From Trematomus loennbergii (lineage: Eukaryota; Chordata; Actinopteri; Perciformes; Nototheniidae): a stretch of DNA of 64,000 nucleotides. The position numbers and the translations under genes were made by a program. The notes beneath the pieces were generated by a model, which saw only the letters and a list, made by a program, of their open reading frames with translations, did no database searches and was not told where the DNA came from. Within the stretch, counting starts at the first letter, position 1, and every line of letters begins with the position of its first letter. The DNA lies in contig JAAOOA010000117.1 of assembly GCA_012861695.1 (NCBI GenBank), forward strand, positions 62,001-126,000, given 5' to 3'. Positions 48,598 to 61,111 of the stretch are shown one piece after another.

Positions 48598-48972
48598 AGG
48601 TGGGGTAGGTAAGTTTGAGAAACCGGCTCGAGATACACTTTTTGTTATATTCCATGAATGCTCTTAACATCCCGATAGCAATGAATATCTTAAGTGCTTT
48701 GACAAAAAATCCATAAAAAAATTCACCTGTGGAAGCCGTAGTACTGTAAAAAGCACGACCAATCATCTGAGCCGGCCCGGCTAAAATAACTGGATGGCCT
48801 ACCTGCCTGTCAGCCTTCCATCTGTGCACAAATTTATCTCGTGCCCTCATTGGTCATGTGGTGTGTGTGTTGGAGGAGGGGCTCTGGAAGGAAGTGGCAG
48901 ATTTTTTCCGGCTGTGTATTTTCAAATTCTAGCGATCTCGAGCTGGTTTCTCCAAAATTACCTACCCCACCT
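48598..48972. mobile_element. TTAA-flanked MITE (AGGTGGGGTAGGTAAG family), copy 2
   Basis: A 375-bp element with ends AGGTGGGGTAGGTAAG and CTACCCCACCT and TTAA on both sides (48594-48597 and 48973-48976). The interior matches the 19395-19774 copy in inverse orientation. Confidence 0.8.
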
Positions 48973-49634
48973 TTAAGTAAGATTTTAAATTCAGGACTTT
49001 TACTTCTAATGAAGTATTAAATTACCATAATATTTCTACTTTTGCTTGAGTAAAGTATCTAAGCACTTGTTCCACCTCTGTGTTTATCCCACCTGTGTTT
49101 GACAAGTGATGTGAACGTGTTTACTGTAAAAAGCATCCTTTCTACTTACAGTAAAACAGAAATAACTCATTTGTTTTGCAATCTGGGAACAACACAGCAA
49201 GCTTTAAACACAAAAATGACATGTTATAACCGTATAAAGTTAATGTTAGCAAAACAGTTTACACATCCAGGTAACACAGAGCAACAATAGCATTTAATTT
49301 GGGACATGTCTTCTGTCTATATGAGTAATATAAGTCCAATGTTTACTCCTGGGGTAAAAAGCTGGCTCTTATATCCTCACTATGTTTTACTAGATAATCT
49401 CTAACTCTATCTACCTGCTGTTTGGTGCTGGGAATGTAGTGTACAATATCTTCATTAAAAAATGTTGAGCTAAAAACAGATGTGTGAAAGTAAACCAAAC
49501 AATGATGTTATAAGCTGTACACCGAAACAACTTCTCCAAAGATATTCGCTTTAACAACCCGTCCTCAGACACAAAACTGGGAATGAATGTGGCTCGAACC
49601 TTCCTGGATTATTACAAACTCAACAACCGTTGGT

Positions 49635-49822
49635 GCGTTGGCCGGATCAGGGGGTCACAGGGGGTCACAGGTTCAAACCCCACTGCAGTCAGCATGTCGT
49701 TGTGTCCCTGAGACACTTCACCCCAAATTGCTCCTGTGGGGATTGTCCACAGTATTGAGTATGAAAGTCACTTTGGATAAAAGCGTCTAACAAGTGACAT
49801 GTAATGTAATGTAATGTAACCA
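49635..49822 (+). repeat. tRNA-derived SINE remnant (V-SINE-like tail)
   Basis: An RNA polymerase III B-box-like GGTTCAAACCCC lies at about 49671. The tail CTTTGGATAAAAGCGTCTAA is a known fish SINE/LINE tail, and the element ends in (ATGTA)n at about 49797-49819. Confidence 0.65.
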
Positions 49823-49824
49823 CA

Positions 49825-51110
49825 TCAAGGACAACAGACCAACTCAAATTCAAAGGTAAAACAGTAAGACATCATGAAATATGAAATTAAATAAATTACA
49901 AAAATAGGACATTTTAATTTGTTCTGTTTCGCTAAAACTTAACCCTATCATCTCATATTGTTGTGTTTATCTATTCTTTACTATTTCTACTATATTATAT
50001 TATATTTTATTTGTATTTACTTGCACTATTTTATCTGTTTTATTGTGTTGCACTGTTGGAGGAGCCTGTGACCTAATATTTTCATTGTCAAATCTACAAT
50101 GTAGCTATGTACATATGACAATAAAAGCCTTGGCATTTGAAACTTGAAATAAATTACCCAAATAGGACATTTAATTAGCTTTGATTCGCTGAAACTTAAC
50201 CCTACCATTTCATACTGATGTGTTTTCTGTCTGCAGTGCTGAGGTGATTTCCCCGACAGGCGACAGTAACAATAAGGGAAATGGTTTGGGTTGAGACGCA
50301 GAAAGAGAGAGAGAGAAGGAGAAGTGCCAGGGTGTCCGACACTAGACTAACGGACAGAAGGACACGGACTGAGCATGAATAAAACGCAGAGCACCGTAGC
50401 AGGAGGATCCTTCACACTTCATTGCCTTTAGAAGCTCCACATCTCCCTGGCTATAAAGAGTTATTTTCACAGATTTGTAACAGTGGGAGGACTGGTACTG
50501 CAGGACTAAAAGTGGAACAAGTTTCCTCTTGGGTTAAGGGACTGTAAAATGTGGACTTATTGAATGCCAAGGGAGGACGGACTGGATCCCATCTGAGGCC
50601 CATCTGAGGCCTTTCTGCAGCAAGGTTTCCCTGCTGTCACTGACTTTATTTTGACCATGGTGTTATTATCTCTGTTGTTATTTATTATAATAAGTAATTA
50701 AACACTTAAATGCAATGTTGTACCTGTTTTTTTATTTTTATTCTCATTCAATTATTTACTGTTTCTCTGTGGTGCACCAGTATGAGCAATAAACGCAAAA
50801 TCTTACTTCAAAAATAAAATATCTAAAGAAATGTATTTGATTGGCTTTATTTTATTGTATTGGGCTTTTTTAGTCTGCGTGACTTCAATCATATAGTCTG
50901 ATATTAAGGAGAGTTGGACTTGGACAGGCATTACAAATAACTATGTTTCAATGCATTGGTATATCAACTATATATATAAAAAGCAACTTTGCTTAGCTTG
51001 TAGGTCATATAGATTAGGTTTCATAAGTTAAAATATCCTTGTAGTTACTGTAATGATTTTATGTAAATGAGACCTACAGTATTCACATGACATGGCTATC
51101 TTTATAGTTG
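49825..51110. other. AT-rich spacer with no recognised gene
   Basis: Only short accidental frames; no splice-linked coding pattern or RNA gene recognised. Confidence 0.5.
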
Positions 51111-51120
51111 TGTTGTTACC

Positions 51121-51440
51121 AGAGGTGGGAGAAGTACTTATATATATTGTACTTGAGTAAAGGTAGAAGTAATCAGATCTTGTACTTGAGTAAAAGTAGA
51201 AGTAATCAGATCTTGTACTTGAGTAAAAGTAGAAGTACTCAGATCTTGTACTTGAGTGAAAGTAGAAGTACTTAGATCATGTACTTGAGTAGAAGTACTC
51301 AGATCTTGTAGTTGAGTAAAAGTAGAAGTACTCTGATCTTGTACTTGAGTAAAAGTAGAAGTACCAGAGTGTAGGAATACTCTGTTACAGTAAAAGTCCT
51401 GCATTCAAATGTTACGTACTTAAGTAAAAGTAGAAAAGTA
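51121..51440. repeat. ~33-bp minisatellite inside a dispersed fish repeat
   Basis: Starts AGAGGTGGGAGAAGTACTT and contains about seven imperfect copies of a unit built on ACTTGAGTAAAAGTAGAAGT and CAGATCTTGT. Open frames here are repeat translation. Confidence 0.85.
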
Positions 51441-52341
51441 TCTCTGTCCTTTTATTAATATCTTTCATTTTCAAGAAAGAAATCCGCAGGTTTTTCTATA
51501 TTATCGCCCTGAGGGGAGCAGGGAGGAGCTTATGTTTTTAATTTTTCATTCATACATCACATTTACAGTTTTTAACTTTAATATAAATACCACCATATTC
51601 AGACCACTTCATAAATGTGTTGCTCAGTTTAAAAACATTTAAAAGTCATTACAGGCCAGATAAACTACACGGTCTCAGTGTAGTCCCACACGCACCCTGC
51701 AGAGGTCAGTGTGTGCAAACCTCTGGAACCTCTCTCATCTTTCCCTCCTGGCTGCACACACACTTAAACCTTATACTAAAGTGCAGCCCTGAGCCCAGAG
51801 GGACTCAGAGGAGACTCTGTACAGAGCACTCATGTTGTAGGAAGCTTCAAATCCTCCAGTATTAACACCTGCTGACTTATCAAACACCATCAGCTCTGTG
51901 GCTTTGTGGACTTCCTGTTCATTTAATAATACACACTTTTTCATCTTTTTTATAGGTTTTGGAGGAAATTGCTGACATCTCTGTGCATGTGTCCTCCTTT
52001 TTAAGGACATGCATGGACACTGACAAAGACAGGCATTACTTAAAAACTTAATTAGAGCTAAAATAGAATAGAGACCTTTGTTGTCCAAATGTATGTACAT
52101 TTGGCTTTGGCTTCACAGATATACATACACGGTAAAACATCCTCTGCCATGCGTTAGACTAAAGATGACACTTTCTACATAAATGAAAGCCAACCATTGT
52201 ACCATCGTGTGTCTTACCCTACTTTCAGATCTGAATAATGTCTTCATTTTTGGTACCACTTCAGTACAAAACCAGATAAGCCCAGCTCCAGCTGCAGCGG
52301 CCTGTTATCTGTACGGGTTCTGCTCTGAGTGCAGCACTGTG

Positions 52342-52746
52342 TTTGGCAGCACAGTAGTAAGTGCTGCTGTGTTCAGCTGCAGCCCACTGATGTGCAGAGA
52401 GAAGATGTTTTTGGACGAATCGATAGAGGACACTAAGTTCCCTGCAGCCTGGTCGTACTCTTTAGTGAGGAACAGCAGTGCAGCTCCAGGGCGGTCCTGC
52501 CGGTACCAGAGCATGGTGTTGCTGCTCATACCCAGCCCATCACCCATCCTGCACTCAAAGGTCACATTCGACCCAGGCTGGGACATCTGATCTCCAGACT
52601 GAAGGACCATCGCAGTGAGACCTGCAGCACATGGAGGGTGACGTGTTATTGACGAACTTAAACAAAAGTATACGATGTGTGAATGCGAGAGAGGTAAACC
52701 CACCTGAGTGTAAAAGAAGCGACAAGTGAAGGACTGTGAGAAACAT
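52342..52746 (-). pseudogene. TRBV: TRBV segment nearest to the D-J-C cluster (frameshift before the final Cys)
   Basis: The leader exon 52704-52746 encodes MFLTVLHLSLLLHS. The V exon 52342-52621 starts GLTAMVLQSGDQMSQPGSNV, has CRMGDG (first Cys) and MLWYRQDRPGAALLF, and ends with YYCAA. One base is missing near 52363, so the Cys lies in another frame. Heptamer CACTGTG is at 52335-52341 (plus strand); at 23-bp spacing the nonamer (reverse complement CAGATAACA) is weak. A CRE/decamer-like TCACATCACT lies at 52788-52797, about 45 bp upstream of the start codon. A CA array follows. The leader and upstream DNA are duplicated at 61214. Confidence 0.8.
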
Positions 52747-52799
52747 TTCAGTGTCATCGATGAGCCTTCCTCCAGCTGAATGAGGCTCACATCACTGCT

Positions 52800-52932
<133 letters not shown>

Positions 52933-54463
52933 CAGAAGGTCACATGACCAAAAAAAGGCCAAACAATATTTGGTTCTGGCTAATGAGGATTTCTGTTTTT
53001 CTGTTTTAATATCCAAGGGAATTCGATTTTTGTCAGTCAATAAACAAATGCATTAACTTTTATAAATTAAAAACTGAAAAAACAAGAAATCTAATTTTCT
53101 TTTTACCATTTAACATCATAGAAATAAAAAAACAATGGTTAAATTACAAAACTCTCAAAATCCTTTTTCCGTGAATTTAATTGACAAATGAATTGCTGTG
53201 AATTCTCTCTTAATTAATCCATGATTGACACCTGCTGACCCTTGCTGGAACGTGATTGGTCAATCAAGTCTTTTTAAACTAATGTCGCCCCGCCCACTTT
53301 GTTAAATTTCCCAACTGAAGGTGTTGACCGTTAAACTCCTCACAAGGTCAAATTAGGTTTTCATTGTTTTTTTACGTCAACAAAAACCCGTTTAAACAGT
53401 TACTACAGTTTATGTCGCATTTCAGGAAACCAGTTCACTGCCAACAGTTCATTATTTCCTGTTTTAGGGACGCATGAACCACAGTTTATTCTGCTCGGAG
53501 CTGCTGTTGCTAGGCTACGGATTGGCGGTTGGTCTACCTCACATCAATGGTTGGACACTTGAAGACTGAACTTGGGTTTCCTGTCCTTTTGTGACTCTTC
53601 CTAAGGACTTAACTCCTCTCTAAAATGCTGGAAGATACTGCTTACATCGACCAAGGTAAGACTTGTGTTTGCTGTGCTAAATATGTAACTTTAGTTGATT
53701 TGTAAGCTTTGTTTACAGGCTAGGCTAGGCTAGCGTATGGCTAAACTAAAGGTCTAGTTAGCTAACTTCCTGCTCTGCCGCTGAGTTGTGGTTCATGTTC
53801 TGATGTTGGCTGAGTTGTGATGGCTGTGAGATTGTTGACACTGATGAACATTATGTTTCATTTGGATTGGATGCTGATGGTTTGGTGAAAGCTAAATAAT
53901 CATCTGTACATGCAGTGGTGTAAAGTAACTAAGTAGATTTACTCAAGTACTGGACTTAAGTACAATTTCCAGGTACTTATTTAAAACCTTTAATCAACTC
54001 TTAAATCAGACTTTAGTTCCACCTGGAGTAAATTCACAAGCTACTGTACCCTGCAGTATACAAAGTCATTAAAACTAGCTGCCTTTACCAGCTTTGATAA
54101 CACTTTAATGCATCAATAATTATAAAACATATTATATATTATTCTGAAATGGACCAATCTGCACAATGACTACTTTTACAGTCGCTACTTTAAGTTTCAT
54201 ATTTATTGCTATATATTGTAGTGCAATGCACATAATTTTACATACGTAACCTTCTTATTTGTTTTTTATTTAATTTTATGTTCAGCTATGTCTACAACAT
54301 TGTAGAATTTGCCTATATCTGTTCAGCCCAATGTCCTTAACATCATGATCTCTCTGTGCATGCTGAGATCTGTTAGGCAGTCTCAGATCTTGAACATGAA
54401 CACACCAGAGAAAAATGAGAGCAGGGTTTTAGTGAGGGAGAGGCATTAAACCACATCACTGTG

Positions 54464-55158
54464 TACTGGCAGCGCAGAAATACACAGCCGAGTCTGATAG
54501 ATTTAGACTTTAATAATCAGAGCTCCTCTCTGCTTGTCTCTCTTGTTATCTCAAACCGCTTTTCAAACTCCTTCTCATAGCTGGGATCACTACCAGAGTA
54601 GCTGTATCCAATTAAACTCATCAGACCTCTCTCTGTTTGTTGGTACCAGAGCATTACATTCATGTCGTTATCATTGTGACTGCATTTAATTTCTTCCCTG
54701 GCTTTGTCGTTGACTATTCTGGGATGAGTCGGGTCAAACTCCACACTCTCAGCTCCATCTGCGGGGAAAACAATAGCAAATAGAGAAGCTGCTTTTAAAA
54801 AAACATCACTATAATCGCTGTAAAAATACACTTTGAAATTGCTATTTTTGCAGTTAATTACATAACATTAGGGCTGCAACTAATCATACATTTCATTTTC
54901 GTTTAAACCGCAGATACATTTCTCGAATAATCTTTTGGTTTATTAAATGTCAGTAAATAGTGAAACATGTCCAATCCAAGTTTCTCAAAGTCCAAGATGA
55001 TGTCTTTAAAGGTCTTGTTTCCTCAGTCCAAAACACATAGGTGTTCACTGTACTTAATGAATAGCCATGTGTGATATTGTTGCATCGAAAGTTACTCAAA
55101 TAATAGTTACATTACATGATAGTGAGATGAGAAGCAATGTGATGACAGCTGGAGACAT
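54464..55158 (-). pseudogene. TRBV: TRBV segment of the MSPAV-leader family, member a
   Basis: The leader exon 55116-55158 begins MSPAVITLLL. The V exon 54464-54758 reads [26 protein letters not shown] (first Cys), [20 protein letters not shown], and ends with VYFCAAS. Two single T shortfalls (plus strand near 54540 and 54510, against the copy at 62950) break framework 3. The 23-RSS is good: heptamer 54457-54463 and nonamer ACTAAAACC on the minus strand. The intron holds an old GGGCTGCAACTAA-type repeat. The gene is probably functional if the indels are errors. Confidence 0.8.
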
Positions 55159-55267
55159 GGTGCAGGTTCTCTGTGCTGCAGGAGGAACTGTCTTCACTGA
55201 GAGTCTGTATGCAGAGACCATGTGAGAGAGTTTTAGTGAGGGAGTGGCTCTAAACCACATCACTGTG

Positions 55268-55952
55268 TACTCTGGCAGCGCAGAAATACACAGCCGAGTC
55301 TGATGGAGTCACACTGGGAATAATCAGAGCTCCTCTCATCTTGTCTTGTCTTGTTATTCTAAATCCATTTTCAAACTCCTTCTCATAGTTCGGCTCTATA
55401 CCAGAGTAGCCATATCCAATTAATTCATCAGACCTCTCTCAGTTTGTTGGTACCAGAGCATTATATCCAGGTTGCTATCATTGTGACTACATTTAATTTC
55501 TACCCTGGCTTTCTCGTTGTATATTTTTGGATGAGTTGGCTCAAACTCCACACTCTCAGCTCCATCTGTGGGGAAAACACAGAATCAAAAAAGTAGTTAA
55601 TACAGAAGCGACGGTGTAAAACATTCTTAAAAATTGTACTGTCAAGAAATCTTCAAATTTAAATAGTTACTTAGGCAGTAAATTGCATTTCCAATCAATC
55701 TGCTGATTACTCTCTTAATTAATATTTTGGTCTATAATATAGAAAAATGTCCATCCAAGTTCTCGAAGTCCAAGAATATGTCATTAAATGTCTTGTTTCC
55801 TCATCCAAAGCACATAGATGTTCACTATATATAATGAACAGCACTGTGGGATATTCCTGCATGAAAAGTTCCTTTAATGATAAATTGGTCATCATAATAG
55901 TTGCATTACATGATAGTGAGATGAGAAGCAATGTGATGACAGCTGGAGACAT
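55268..55952 (-). pseudogene. TRBV: TRBV segment of the MSPAV-leader family, member b
   Basis: The leader exon is 55910-55952 (MSPAVITLLLISLS, donor GTAAT) and the V exon 55268-55565. It contains [25 protein letters not shown], then a one-T loss (ATGAATTAATTGG) that shifts frame before IGYGYSG. It continues as [19 protein letters not shown] and [11 protein letters not shown]. Heptamer 55261-55267; nonamer ACTAAAACT on the minus strand at 23-bp spacing. Confidence 0.8.
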
Positions 55953-56061
55953 GGTGCAGGTTCTCTGTGCTGCAGGAGGAACTGTCTTCACTGAGAGTCT
56001 GTATGCAGAGACCATGTGAGAGAGTTTTAGTGAGGGAGTGGCTCTAAACCACATCACTGTG

Positions 56062-56503
56062 TACTCTGGCAGCGCAGAAATACACAGCCGAGTCTGATGG
56101 AGTCACACTGGGAATAATCAGAGCTCCTCTCAGGATGCCTTCTCTTGTTATCTCAAATCCATTTTCAAACTCCTTCTCATAGATGGGCTCACTGCCAGTA
56201 TAGCTGTATCCAATGAAATTCATCAGACCTCTCTCAGTTTTTGGTACCAGAGCATTCTAACCAGATTGGTATCATTGTGACTGCATTTAATTTCTACCCT
56301 GGCTTTGTCGTTGACAATTTTGGATGAGTTGGCTCAAACTCCACACTCTCAGCTCCATCTGTGGGGAAACACAGAATCAAAAAGTAGTGATACTGTATAG
56401 AACAAACTGTGAAAACGCATTCTTAGAAATAGCTTTTTCTGCAGCATATTTTTTTTTTACATGAAAGCAAGAAGAGGAGAAATGCTATCACAGCTGGAGA
56501 CAT
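56062..56503 (-). pseudogene. TRBV: TRBV segment of the MSPAV-leader family, member c
   Basis: The leader exon is 56461-56503 (MSPAVIAFLLFLLS) and the V exon 56062-56358. It resembles members a and b but has a lost A in the AAAA run after THP and a lost base in the WYQQ codons (CAAAAACTGAG), so framework regions are split over frames. It ends with VYFCAAR and heptamer 56055-56061. Confidence 0.78.
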
Positions 56504-56646
56504 CCTTCAGGTTTGTGCTGTAGCAGGAGAAACACTGCTGCCTCTGATAGTGTGTAGAGACCGCCTCCTGTGAGAATACACAGATCTCGTGTTCAGGAAA
56601 GAGAGGAGGGTTTTGGTAAGGGAGTGGCATTCACCACATCACTGTG

Positions 56647-57110
56647 TACTGGCAGCGCAGAAATACACAGCCGAGTGTGACAGGTTTGCTGAGCGTATAA
56701 TCAGAGCTCCGCTCACCGTGTCTTCTCTCGTCAGCTCAAACTCTTTTTCAAACTGACCCTCGTAGGTTTGGCCGGTTGCATATCCATACCCAATGAGGGT
56801 CATAGAGAGACTGTCTTTTCTCTGCTGATACCAGAGCATTATGGCAAGGGAAGAATCATTATGGCTGCATTTAATCTGGACCTCAGTGCTCTCCTCCACT
56901 ATCTGAGCAGGAGATTGTTTAAATGTAGCAGCGCTCGCCTGACCTGGGGAGAAAACAGATTTTAGTTTACACTCATATTGAAGCAACCGACCAGAAGATA
57001 ATACATTATTTATAGCTTTCAAACACTAGTTTCATATTCAGGTTGAGATACAAAGTCTTACATGGAAACCAGATGAAGAGTAACCAGAATGTGTGCACAT
57101 GTGGAGACAT
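56647..57110 (-). CDS. TRBV: TRBV segment, intact (QASAATFKQSP type)
   Basis: The leader exon 57062-57110 encodes MSPHVHTFWLLFIWFP and joins in phase to V exon 56647-56943. The V domain is open throughout: [27 protein letters not shown] (first Cys), IMLWYQQRKDSLSMTLIGYG, FELTREDTVSGALI and AVYFCAAST. The 23-RSS has heptamer 56640-56646 and nonamer CCAAAACCC on the minus strand. TGATGTGA (57121-57128), a CRE-like half-match, lies about 10 bp upstream of the start codon. This is the clearest functional V in the right group. Confidence 0.9.
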
Positions 57111-57129
57111 GGTGAGGCACTGATGTGAG

Positions 57130-57900
57130 GAGGAAGAGGGAGGCTTTGTGCTCGTTCATCATCATCATCATCTTCATCATAAAGCCTCATGCCACGTGCT
57201 GTGCCTCCACCTGTTGGTTCAATTTAAACATCTTTCTTTATGCTTTACATTCACACGTGCATAATTCAATTGGGACTACATCTCTGCAAATATTTCTTTA
57301 TTATTATCTTTTTGAATTTTTGCACATTCCTTTTTTTTATTGTAAAGTAATTATATAGGTTTTTTTAATAGTATTTTTCATATTTGTAACCCAGTTCCTC
57401 TATACACATTTTTATTCAGACACATTTGACATGTTTTTAATGACATATGTATATGTTCAATATTATTAGCAATAATTTTGTGCAAATCAAATGATATTGT
57501 AACTTTTCTTTTACACAGCTTTTCATATTTATGGTTGTTTTTTCAATTTTGTATTATCATTCTTTCTATACACCAATTTTAATTCAGACACATTGCACCT
57601 ATTTTATAACTTCAAATGTTCTTTTTGACATCTTTTAATTTTAATTCAGAAATATTGGTTCTGTTTTTCGTTATATAATTGTTTTTTCTCATTTGTTTTC
57701 AAATCTATAGAAGATATTTTTTGTTCATATTTATATATTATAATTATATTCCTCATACGCTAAAGAAAACTTGTACGTAATAAATAAAACTGATTTCTGA
57801 TTCTGAAGATTCTGGACAGTAATTTGCACAACCTCAGTTAGTAGGAAAACACAAAACAATCAATAATCCTTTTATTTTAAACAGTTTTTTCCCTTTCCTT
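57130..57900. other. Very AT-rich spacer
   Basis: Long T-rich tracts between V genes; no coding pattern. Confidence 0.6.
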
Positions 57901-58063
57901 CACACATTCCTCACTTCCATTTAACACATGCGTCTAGTCCCTGATATGTTCTCCTCCACAGTGTGTGTGAGTTCCTGTATGTGAACATGATGGCTGTTCG
58001 TCGGGCAGCCTCTCGTGTGGCAGTGAGTTTTTGTGCAGGCCTGAGGTCTGTGGCAGCACTGTG

Positions 58064-58865
58064 CAGACTGGCAGCGCACAGATAAACAGCCTCGTCTTCC
58101 TCCTGAAGGCTGCTGATGCTCAGGGACCACAGCTGCTTCTCCTTCACTTTCACTGCCTGGTAACCAGATTTAAACCCTTCTTCATAGTTTGCAAAGCCAG
58201 CTACTACATACGCCATTAACTGGAAACCCTGTCCTCTCTGCTGCCGGTACCAGTACACATAATCATAGTTGGTTTCGTTCTGGTAGCAGTGCATTTCTGC
58301 GAAGCGTTGGGAAGCCTGGAGATGAGTGAGGCCACTGAGTGATGAGCACCGACTGACACACATCTGGATCAGAAAACAGACAAACTATTACTAAATCACT
58401 CTATTATTATTTAGTCATTAAAAGGGTGTGTATTTCACCTAGGGCTGTGCAATTAATCGTATTTTAATCTCGATTACGATTTTGGCTTGCAACGATTACG
58501 AAAACAATGTAATCGAAATAAAACGATTATTATTTTTATTAAAAAAAAAAAAAATGTAATCTTTTTTTTTTTTTTTGGTTTTTCTGTTGAATTATACTTA
58601 AAGTTCAGGGTAATCAACTGTTAAAAACATACTGTTCACATTTTTTTTTTCAATATATGGATGTTTTCAAAGTAAATGGATAATCGTTTTTAATAATCGT
58701 GATATCAATTATTGACCAAAATAATCGTGATTATGATTTTTGCCATAATCGCACAGCCCTAATTTCACCCTAGAAACATATTCACAATGTATGTTGTAAT
58801 CGTTTAAACACTTTACCTGCAGCCCAAAGCACAAAGAGCGTGAAGCAGGAGAAGCCTGGGATCAT
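58064..58865 (-). pseudogene. TRBV: TRBV segment with a MITE in its leader intron
   Basis: The leader exon 58817-58865 encodes MIPGFSCFTLFVLWAA. The V exon 58064-58363 begins VCQSVLITQWP, then needs a frame change near 58310 to continue LQASQRFAEMHC (first Cys), YDYVYWYRQQRGQGFQLMAY and DEAVYLCAAS. The RSS heptamer is 58057-58063, with nonamer ACAAAAACT on the minus strand at 22-bp spacing. A perfect CRE palindrome TGACGTCA lies at 58938-58945, about 73 bp upstream of the start. The 450-bp leader intron is mostly a hAT-like MITE. Confidence 0.82.
58440..58761. mobile_element. hAT-like MITE (TAGGGCTGTGCAATTAATCG family)
   Basis: A 322-bp element with inverted ends TAGGGCTGTGC and GCACAGCCCTA and the 8-bp duplication ATTTCACC on both sides (58432-58439 and 58762-58769). 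It lies in the leader intron of a TRBV. A truncated relative is at 61112-61203. Confidence 0.85.
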
Positions 58866-58937
58866 TGTGATTCAGGAGGGGGAAGTGAACTGAAGGAAAA
58901 TACAAACGGCCACCTCTTTAGTTCTTTGTGGAGGAAA

Positions 58938-58945
58938 TGACGTCA
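58938..58945. promoter_or_regulatory. CRE (TGACGTCA) in a TRBV promoter
   Basis: A perfect 8-bp CREB/ATF palindrome at the position expected for the conserved CRE-type element of mammalian TRBV promoters, about 73 bp 5' of the leader start codon. Confidence 0.5.
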
Positions 58946-59665
58946 GAGTCTCTGCCGTGTTAGCTGGAAGTGAGACGTACAGAAGATGTTGATGAAGCTG
59001 AGTTATGTTTGCAGTCTTTAGGTGCGCAACAACGTGTAACAGTCGTCTCGTTTGTTTTCAGTTCATCTCACGTATTACTTATTTAGATTTGTATTCAGTA
59101 CTGCTTGCAGAAAATAAACATTTGTAGGTTAGGCTAGCATTATGGTGCACATACATATAAACATATACCCTAATTATGAACATGTACTGTATGCATCTGT
59201 ACACACCTACACACAAAAAAATCATCATATTTATTAATGTTTTCAAATATTGTTCATTTCTGATTATAAAGGCTTATTTCTAAAATGCTGTTTACATTGA
59301 CTTGAAGTCGTTGAATGAAGTTGGAGTTGGTTTGACACACTGATTATTTTTGAAAGAATATTTTTGATATGTTTCTGTATTATAGCTGCAATTCTACCCT
59401 CTATCTCCTTACCTGGACCATTTTTAATGTGATTCAGTATGTTGTCAACCTAGAATAATTCATTGGGTTTGGTTCATGATAGAGATTATAATGTGTTCCT
59501 AGAATGTATTTAGCTACACATGACTTTGTCTGTCCTCTCAGAGCAGGGATATAACCCTCCAGCAGCTGAGCTATTCCCTCATGTCTTTAGGATCAGCTTC
59601 TGTCTGATGCAGGTGTTTGTTACTGCAGCTTTTTGTAAAGCAGGCGGAGGAGGTGACACACTGTG

Positions 59666-60329
59666 CTCCTCGCTGCGCAGAAATACTCTGCACTGTCTGC
59701 CGGCTTCATGTTGGAGATTGTGAGCTGAGCTCGGCCCTTTGAGTGACCTGTGATGTTGAAACGTTCCGTTGCAAAGGTCTTCTCTACGTCTGCGTTTTCA
59801 TAATGAAGCAGTCCGATCAGATCCATGTCTCTCGGCCGACCTCCGGCTGCTGACCTGTGCCGGTACCAGAGCATGTAGGGGAAGCTGTTATCGCCGTGAA
59901 AACACTCCAGACGGGCTTCCTGTTGTCCAGGCTTTATCAGCAGGTTCTCAGGTGATTGTTGGATCTTAAGTGATGATAACACAACGTCTGGAGGACGAAA
60001 AATAAAAAGTGTGAATAGGCCTTTCTTTTATTAATCTGAAATAAGGCCTTAATTGTTATTATAAAGTGTTTAATCAATGATTTAAAAGTCTTATGCTAAA
60101 ACATGGGATTAGGATGATAATTAGTTTTTCTGATTTAGCATTGTAACGCAGATCAGGATAACGGTAAAATTGCATTTAAGAATTGTCTTAAATAAATTCA
60201 AACAGTCTTTATCTTAATGTCTTAAAATGTAACTTGCCCTGAATCTGATTTTGTTTTGTTTAACGAGAAATAAATCCTGTGACTCTTACCTGTGAGCAAA
60301 GACATAGAAAAAACCAAAATGAGGAACAT
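59666..60329 (-). CDS. TRBV: TRBV segment, intact (SSLKIQQSP type)
   Basis: The leader exon 60290-60329 encodes MFLILVFSMSLLT and joins V exon 59666-59987 in phase. The V domain is open: SLKIQQSPENLLIKPGQQ, ARLECFHGDN (first Cys), MLWYRHRSAAGGRPRDMDL, RFNITGHSKGRAQLTIS and AEYFCAAR. The RSS has heptamer 59659-59665 and nonamer ACAAAAAGC on the minus strand at 22-bp spacing. The Gly/Arg-rich insertion after WYRHRS lengthens the CDR2 side relative to neighbours. Likely functional. Confidence 0.9.
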
Positions 60330-61111
60330 TTTAAAATGTACACTCAAATCTGAACTCAGAGACGTGCAAAGACATGAATGAAAACACACTGTTGTGAAAT
60401 CTTCCTTTTATTGTACATTATGATGAGGAAGGAGGAGGAGCTTCCAGCCCTCTTCATGTCGGTGTGATTTCACTGCTCCCATGCTGTTCACTGCTTTCAT
60501 TCTGAGCTCATTACTAGAACTCGAAATACTATATATTCTTGTAACTATTTATTAACCATGAAGAGAGCTGAGCAACTGATCGAAACATTCATCTATGACT
60601 GATGAGTAAAACATGTACATATCCCAGGGTTTGTGCAGCACAGGACTACAGGAGAGTTTGGATAATGTTTCAATATGTCTTTCAACGTTACATCTACACA
60701 ACCACTTGTGCAAACCAATGATTTTTAATATTTGAAATATAACAACCCCAGTCAAAGTTAAAAACAACAGCTGGTAAAATATAAAAGAGACCATATACAT
60801 GTATTGCTCTGGGTATGAAGGAATTCTGTAAAACGTGTTTTGTTTGATGTCATTTACCTAATTAGGTTGAATGGTAAAGGCTTTGATATAGTTTTTTTTT
60901 TAAAGTGCTTGAATTTACTAGTTGTACAAACCCTGATATCACTCTTAAGATTCTCAGGATTTAAAAAATGATTTCTAGTGCTTTAAAATAAAAGGAAAAT
61001 GTTACTTGAATCATTTTTATTTGTATTTGACTGTAAAAATGCTTCGATGCAGCATCTTACACTTAGAGGGATATTAACATACAGCAACTGAACACACAGA
61101 TAGCTTCAGAT

